Assembly: GCA_003427395.1 (NCBI GenBank)
Contig: BFEA01000288.1
Span: forward strand, 115,175 to 161,901
From: Chara braunii
Taxonomy: Eukaryota; Streptophyta; Charophyceae; Charales; Characeae
Direction of reading: 5' to 3'
Length of the DNA: 46,727 nucleotides
The notes under the pieces are model-generated. The model ran no database searches, was not told where the DNA came from, and saw nothing but the letters and a program-made list of their open reading frames with translations. Every line of letters starts with the position of its first letter. Within the stretch, counting starts at the first letter, position 1. Shown here one piece after another: positions 1 through 46,727 of this stretch. Position numbers and translations under genes: made by a program.

Positions 1-285
1 GAGAGAGAGAGAGAGAGAGAGACTCGACCATCCCCCTACGATCAGGTGTAGTATCTGTTCCGGTCAGTTTCGTATTTGATCCGTGGTTGATCAAGACCTT
101 TAAAAAAGAAAGAAAAAAAAACGGAAAAATCCGTTCGCGCACTGATCAGTTCAATGGAAAAAAAAATAAAAACAAGGGAAGCATGAGCGATTTCGGAAAT
201 AAAAGAAACCGGAGACACAAACGATTTCGGGAAAAAATAAAATAAAGCGAAGCAGCCGCAAGAGGTAAGACGCACACACACACAC

Positions 286-327
<42 letters not shown>

Positions 328-476
328 GGGCTTGAGCAGGATGGTTCATTGGGACCAATTAAAAACAAGAAAGAAAAGTGGAAATGGTCCATTGGGACCA
401 ATTACAAAGAAGAAAGAAAAGTGGAAAATCCGCAAGCCTGTGCACGCACCAGAGAGAGAGAGAGTCCATCGCCATT

Positions 477-526
<50 letters not shown>

Positions 527-542
527 TCCATCGCCACCTTTC

Positions 543-585
<43 letters not shown>

Positions 586-600
586 TCCATCGCCACCTTC

Positions 601-651
<51 letters not shown>

Positions 652-745
652 CATTGCCACCTTCATGGGGGGAGAGAGAGAGAGAGAGAGAGTCCATTGC
701 CACCTTTGTGTGAGAGAGAGTCCATTGTCACCTTCGTGTGTGTGC

Positions 746-825
<80 letters not shown>

Positions 826-1106
826 AACTTCTTGGCAAACATTCCATTTTTATTGCGGCCGTAGCTGCAACAGGTCCCCTAGTCTTGTTAAATTTTTCTT
901 TTATCTTCCTTGCGATTGTCTGCTGTCACACAGGTGTACACGGTGTGTGTTAGAAAGAGAAATTTACAAATAACAGAATTTTATCGGGGTGTTTTCTGGT
1001 TTCTGAGACGACCTCATATGTCTGACGGAAGCAGCGAGTCAAATGGTCCACTTCACTTTCTGCAGCACAGGGGTGTGTGTGTGTGTGTTTGTGTGAGTGA
1101 GTGAGT

Positions 1107-1137
<31 letters not shown>

Positions 1138-1244
1138 GTGACATTAAAGGATGACAAAATAGTGAAATTTCATTGCACTGTGTCCTGATCTTTCATACTC
1201 TCGGCACGAGTGCGGCAAATGGTTTCTGCACTCAGGGTCGCTCC

Positions 1245-1335
<91 letters not shown>

Positions 1336-1424
1336 GTGGTTGTCCTGTGGAGCATGACTTACTCGTGAGAGGGGTGAACCTTATCCTTGTGTGTTCTTGG
1401 TTACATGTATGGACGATTGTGCAG
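1..1424. repeat. GT/GA microsatellite and minisatellite block, left edge
   Basis: This stretch holds no recognisable exon. It begins with (GA)n and a U2-like unit, followed by a doubled segment near 340-425 carrying the inverted repeat GGTCC-ATTG-GGACC. Between about 460 and 740 the motif GAGAGTCCATCGCCACCTT recurs six or seven times, separated by (GT)n and (GA)n runs. More (GT)n(GA)n compounds lie at 738-824, 1073-1136 and 1248-1334. Upstream exons of the BEACH gene are probably left of the window. Confidence 0.85.
36..135 (+). repeat. U2 snRNA-derived unit
   Basis: The core GATCAGGTGTAGTATCTGTT matches the part of U2 snRNA that pairs with the intron branch point. It is followed by a U2-like CAGTTTCGTATTTGATCCGTGG, an A-rich run and the tag CGGAAAAATCCG. 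The same order is seen in the units at 31.8-33.9 kb, so this is a further member of that repeat family. It is not a functional gene. Confidence 0.65.
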
Positions 1425-42975
<41,551 letters not shown>

Positions 42976-43377
42976 GTAAGGTCACCGCTTTGATTTGCAT
43001 CCAATTTTGGTGGTTGATTGTTCCCTGAGGATGGTTTTTTTGCCTCTTTCGGAAATTGGCGATCATGCATGCATGTGGCAGGAGTGTATGCCACTTTTCT
43101 TTCTGGGAGCGTGCAGTTATTAATGTCTGTAGGTCGGTAGTGAAAACAAAAAGAATTGCAAATGGCTTGCTGTTAGAGGTATGATCATCCACTTGTATTA
43201 CTGTTTGTAGGTTGGTAATGGGAATCGGGAATGGTGTGCTGTCAGAGGTATGGTGCCCTATTCAGGACTTTGTTTTAGGGGCTTTTCATTGATCCGCGAT
43301 AAGGCTGTGTCGGAGCTCCTTCCATCACTCATGGGGAAGAGAACAGTTTGAAAATGTTAGCAGCTAAGCAGCGCCAC

Positions 43378-43490
43378 CAAACTTGATTTCTACGATTTTC
43401 CGACCTATAGTCATCAAACTTGATTTCTACAATTTTCTGACCTATACAAAGTTACAAACATGATTTCTACAATTTTCTGACCTATAGTGG
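43378..43490. repeat. About 40-bp minisatellite, three copies
   Basis: AACTTGATTTCTACGATTTT and CCGACCTATAG-like units occur at about 43379, 43418 and 43457. A related TTGATTTTCC-ACCTAG recurs at 43541 and 43630. Confidence 0.75.
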
Positions 43491-43866
43491 AAAATTGTTA
43501 AAGGAATTGAAAATGGTAGCAGCTAACCAGCACCGTTAAACTTGATTTTCCTACCTAGTGTGACAAAGTGAGAAATTATAGAAAAAGGTTAAAAAATGGT
43601 TTCAGCGCGCCTAATGCTGCACCGTTAAGTTTGATTTTCCGACCTAGTCTGGCCATAGTGGGAAGTTGTATGAAAAGGGATAAATATGTTTCCAGAGTGC
43701 CTCACGCTGTGGGTCGTTTCCCCCCTTCCTTTCGCAAAGTTTCCCCTCTTAACCAGTCTGTGAGAGCACAACTCCCTCTCGGCTATGGCACCCACTTCCC
43801 TTTGTCAGTGCCCCGCTGACGCTGCTCTGTTGCTGACCACTATGCTGGACAGCTCGCCATCTCTTT

Positions 43867-44439
43867 CTAGTGTTGCCACATGTTGCGCCCTCCCCCAATG
43901 ACTTCCTTGAGCCCTGATGTTTCCTTAGGGGGGGGTCCATACTGGATCAAGTAGTCGGCCAGGTCTGGCCAGAGATTCGGACCTACCGGTGTGCTACCTG
44001 GAATTGGAGCCCCGGACCTTTCGTAATTGTACTGAGTATGATGCAGCTTGGTACACGCGTCTAAAACTACTGAAACGGCTGTCCAGGCCCCGCACGCTTT
44101 GGGGCTCAGCCTACGGCACACCCAACAACGGAGAAGGCCAGCATCACCATTCAGAACGATGTGATTTGTGCCCGCGCTGGCGACAAACCTCGGCGCGCAT
44201 CCGAAATCGGTATAGGTAAAACGAGGCTTCGGCGTATATTGGTGTTTCAGCAAATTAGCAGTGTTTTTGACACCATGGATAAGATGCATGCTGGAATGAC
44301 GGATCCATTTTCCCATTGCTTTTACCTTCGTTTGTGCTCCAGCTTTACGTTGGATGCCACCACATCTTGGTACGATTTGTTTCAAACACCTTGCAGAAAT
44401 CTCCGCAATATATTTAGTGTAATTGAAAAGTTGGGACAA
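43867..44439 (-). CDS. Unrecognised open frame, 190 codons
   Basis: A 190-codon frame has a mixed composition and a Pro/Gly-rich end (SGAPIPGSTPVGPNLWPDLA). No domain or start context supports a real gene. It may be a fragment of an old mobile element. Confidence 0.2.
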   Translation of the reverse strand: MSQLFNYTKYIAEISARCLKQIVPRCGGIQRKAGAQTKVKAMGKWIRHSSMHLIHGVKNTANLLKHQYTPKPRFTYTDFGCAPRFVASAGTNHIVLNGDAGLLRCWVCRRLSPKACGAWTAVSVVLDACTKLHHTQYNYERSGAPIPGSTPVGPNLWPDLADYLIQYGPPPKETSGLKEVIGGGRNMWQH

Positions 44440-44599
44440 GGGTCACAATGTAGTGCATCGCTTTGGAATCACTACATATATAACTATTGCTAATTTTTGG
44501 CCTGTGACAAGTAGACGATCGAGGCCCTCCGATTTTACACTCCACGACGGTCCCGATCGTCTGCTGGTCATTTTCTCTTAGAAGTTGAACCGTCGCACA

Positions 44600-44815
44600 T
44601 GCTGGGCCTGCATGCCAGCACTGGTACCAGCACTGGTACCATGCGAGGTACCAGGTCCATGCGCCCGCACGGGTACTGTCGCATGTTACTGCCGCATGGT
44701 ACGGGGCCAGTGCCGGAACCGCGCACGGTACCGGGGCAGTGTGGGTATAATCGCACGTTACCGGGCCAGCGCCGGGACCGCACGCGAGTCCGGGGCAGTG
44801 TGCGCTTACAACGTA
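44600..44815. repeat. GGTACC/GCGC-rich quasi-repeats
   Basis: GGTACC and its variants (GGTACCAGCACTGGTACC, GCACGGTACCGGGGCAGTG) recur about every 15-50 bases. Several are self-complementary, so the strand could fold into a series of hairpins. Confidence 0.7.
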
Positions 44816-45023
44816 TAACAGCAAACTTTTTGCGCACTGCCCCGGCAGGTAGACTGGACGCTGTCAGTAGACATCGATTCTAAACGGTCTAAGGTACTCG
44901 ATGACGTTGTGGACTACTCTACGCTTCTCTTGAGCTCTGCATAGACAGGCTAACCCACTCGAAGGCGTTGTGGACTGCCGTACTCTATGCTACTCCAAGC
45001 TCTACGCGTTCGACACACACGTT

Positions 45024-45024
<1 letters not shown>

Positions 45025-45085
<61 letters not shown>
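45025..45085. repeat. (AC)n microsatellite
   Basis: About 60 bases of uninterrupted AC lie here, with no associated gene. Confidence 0.97.
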
Positions 45086-45089
<4 letters not shown>

Positions 45090-45782
45090 ACTAACTATAT
45101 TGCTTTTGCCTTGTCTATGTGGCTGACCTCTTGGTTTTGTTTCAGAAGTCCTGTGGTGGCGGTCACCGTAAGGGGGCGGTTTCTTTCCCTTTCCTTCCGC
45201 GCAGTGAGTATAGTTAGCCCCCCACCCAAGGTGTGCCAGACTCAGGTGCGGAGTACTCCTGCTCATCGCACCCTTGCAGGACATTGTCGTTGACATAAAC
45301 GTTGTCCACAGAGCTCCAGGTGATGATCGGACACTCCTTCGTAACAGAATAGCTAGTCCTGTTGTGCCCGGCGTCTAGGGCGGTTGCCCAGAGCACACTC
45401 ACAGCTGGAGGCCTTCTGTGTACTAGCGGAGTCATCGCTTAGGAGACTTGTGGCGAGTGCCTCCTGCAAGGGACGCCGGCAGTCGCCCCGTGCTGAGCCG
45501 ACGGGCCTAAAACCCTGGACCGAGGCTTTACCCTTATGCTACACTCCCTCTTTCTACTTTTTGAAAAGAATTTCCTGATTTTGAAAAATACCATACGTAT
45601 GATGTCGATGATACAAGGTGAGAATCAGGAAAGGGACTTGAACGGGGATTCCCGTGCTAGTGGCGCAGCACGAATCACACGCCCTACTCATGATCCTCTC
45701 TATGGTAACCCCCCTTGCTCTTCCCTTTGATTCTGAATCTATTCACCTGGGTGGAATTGGGGCTGTTGTGGGGAAAATCTAA

Positions 45783-45804
45783 AACACACACACACACACA
45801 CACA

Positions 45805-45839
<35 letters not shown>

Positions 45840-45946
45840 CACACACACAGAGTGGGCGATTTGGTGAGTCCTTATTGCATCTTGGGCAGACTGTCGGGGA
45901 TCAGCCTCCTGATGAGTCAGTGAAAGTCTGACGAAACAGTCTGGCA

Positions 45947-46011
<65 letters not shown>

Positions 46012-46030
46012 CTGTGTGTGACACACACAC
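45783..46030. repeat. (AC)n, then (CT)n(GT)n microsatellites
   Basis: (AC)n lies at 45783-45849 with small breaks. (CT)n at 45952-46006 is followed by TGTGTCTGTGTGTG and ACACACACACA. The last part can fold back on itself. Confidence 0.95.
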
Positions 46031-46375
46031 ATGTACAGAAAGAGATCGTTGCTCCTAAGCTTTTTGCCATGCTGGAGGTTGGGCTGTGCATCGGGACGGG
46101 CTCTGCATCGAGAAGGTTGGACGCTGATGCTTGGCTGTGCATTAGAGCACGCCAGCATGACTGGAGGTGAGTTATTTCGTGCTTTTTGTTTGTGTGTGTG
46201 TGCGACCCACTTTGCTCGACGCTGTTACTCCACTGTATGCTGCGACGGTCGACTTCGACTTTGCTACTCTACTCTATGCCTCTACTCTATGCTGCGACGC
46301 TCGACTTGAAGTATGCTACTCTGCTCTGCGCGGCAACGCCATGCGCAACGGTGTTCGCTACTCTACGGTGTGCGA

Positions 46376-46661
46376 GAGAGAGCGGGATAGCGGGAGCGGG
46401 AGCGGCACAAGGTGGAGAGGGGGAGGTGGAGGGGGCAATGGGCGCTGAAATGGAGCACACGCAAGAGAGGAAGAGAGAGAGGAAGAGAGAGAGGAAGAGA
46501 GAGAGAGAGAGAGGGATCAGAAGTGGGATAGCAGGAGTGGGAGCGGGACCGGGAGCGGGATGGCAGGAGCGGGATAGGGGGACTGGGAGCGGGATAGCGG
46601 GACTGGGAGCGGCATATGGCGGAGAGGGGGAGGGGGAGATGGGCGCTGGGTTGAGCGTGCG

Positions 46662-46727
<66 letters not shown>
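46376..46727. repeat. GGGAGCGGGATAG repeats and terminal (GA)n
   Basis: GCGGGAGCGGGA-type units recur between 46382 and 46615 with a GAGGAAGAGAGA array inside. The window ends in an uninterrupted (GA)n from about 46668. Confidence 0.9.

Larger units (their letters stand above)
42976..46727 (+). other. Right flank, probably intron 11 of the BEACH gene
   Basis: No further exon was recognised. Contents are a minisatellite at 43378-43490, the unrecognised open frame 43867-44439, a GGTAC-rich stretch, two (AC)n runs, a (CT)n run and GA/GGGAGC-rich repeats to the end. A B-box-like GTTCAAGTCCC lies on the minus strand at about 45627-45637, perhaps another SINE remnant. Confidence 0.6.

Noticed and set aside
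460-740. CRISPR-like spaced repeats
   Set aside because: The units are spaced by simple GT/GA microsatellites, not unique spacers, and the genome is eukaryotic.
42-864. Overlapping open frames rich in Leu-Ser or Arg-Glu
   Set aside because: They are translations of (CT)n, (GA)n and (GT)n runs. The same applies to such frames near 1173-1880, 9177-9759, 13426-14683, 31276-33656, 36397-36689 and 45684-46664.
1203-1210. GGCACGAG, as in an old cDNA-library linker
   Set aside because: Only eight bases match and no other linker sequence is present, so chance is the simplest explanation.

Overview
The window reads as nuclear DNA of a green-lineage eukaryote with a large, repeat-rich genome. Three things point there. 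The U6-like copies have the plant/streptophyte layout. The only host gene found is a plant-type SPIRRIG/BEACH gene, cut into exons of 56-222 bp by introns of up to 14.6 kb. The resident chromovirus uses the tRNA-iMet type primer site usual in plants. A charophyte alga such as Chara would fit, but the species cannot be fixed from the sequence alone.

Host gene: eleven exons on the + strand (1425-1646, 8694-8764, 9533-9645, 11649-11745, 26341-26409, 29040-29095, 34814-34920, 36392-36455, 37165-37287, 39525-39611, 42878-42975) join with perfect phase agreement. All introns are GT-AG. They give 369 codons from the middle of a SPIRRIG (BEACH class A) protein: the end of an armadillo-like region and the concanavalin A-like domain. 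The start of the gene lies left of the window, and the WD40/PH/BEACH end lies to the right.

Everything else is intronic or flanking repeat DNA. The left edge is a (GT)n(GA)n minisatellite. Intron 1 holds a tRNA-derived SINE, two tandem duplications, a 312-bp foldback and a Nextera mate-pair adapter left in the assembly (8199-8236). Intron 3 holds an 18S rRNA 3'-end fragment with an A-rich tail and a doubled U2 snRNA 5' end. Intron 4 holds a U6 pseudogene, one arm (12370-14900) of a dispersed repeat built from U2 snRNA fragments and (GA)n, and a degenerate 9.6-kb Ty3/gypsy chromovirus (15375-24991, antisense to the gene) inserted into a SINE. Intron 5 has a truncated U6 copy. Intron 6 holds a 150-bp duplication and the second, inverted arm (31035-34605) of the U2/(GA)n repeat. 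Introns 7-10 hold TA-flanked inverted-repeat elements, short foldback elements, tandem duplications, a 27-G run and GGCCCAGGCC-type repeats. The right flank has (AC)n, (CT)n and GGTAC-rich stretches.

The most unusual biology is the family of repeats made from spliceosomal RNA pieces. About 18 U2 fragments, nearly all covering the branch-point-pairing segment, are embedded in GA microsatellites. They form two inverted arms inside introns 4 and 6 of one gene, flanking exons 5 and 6.
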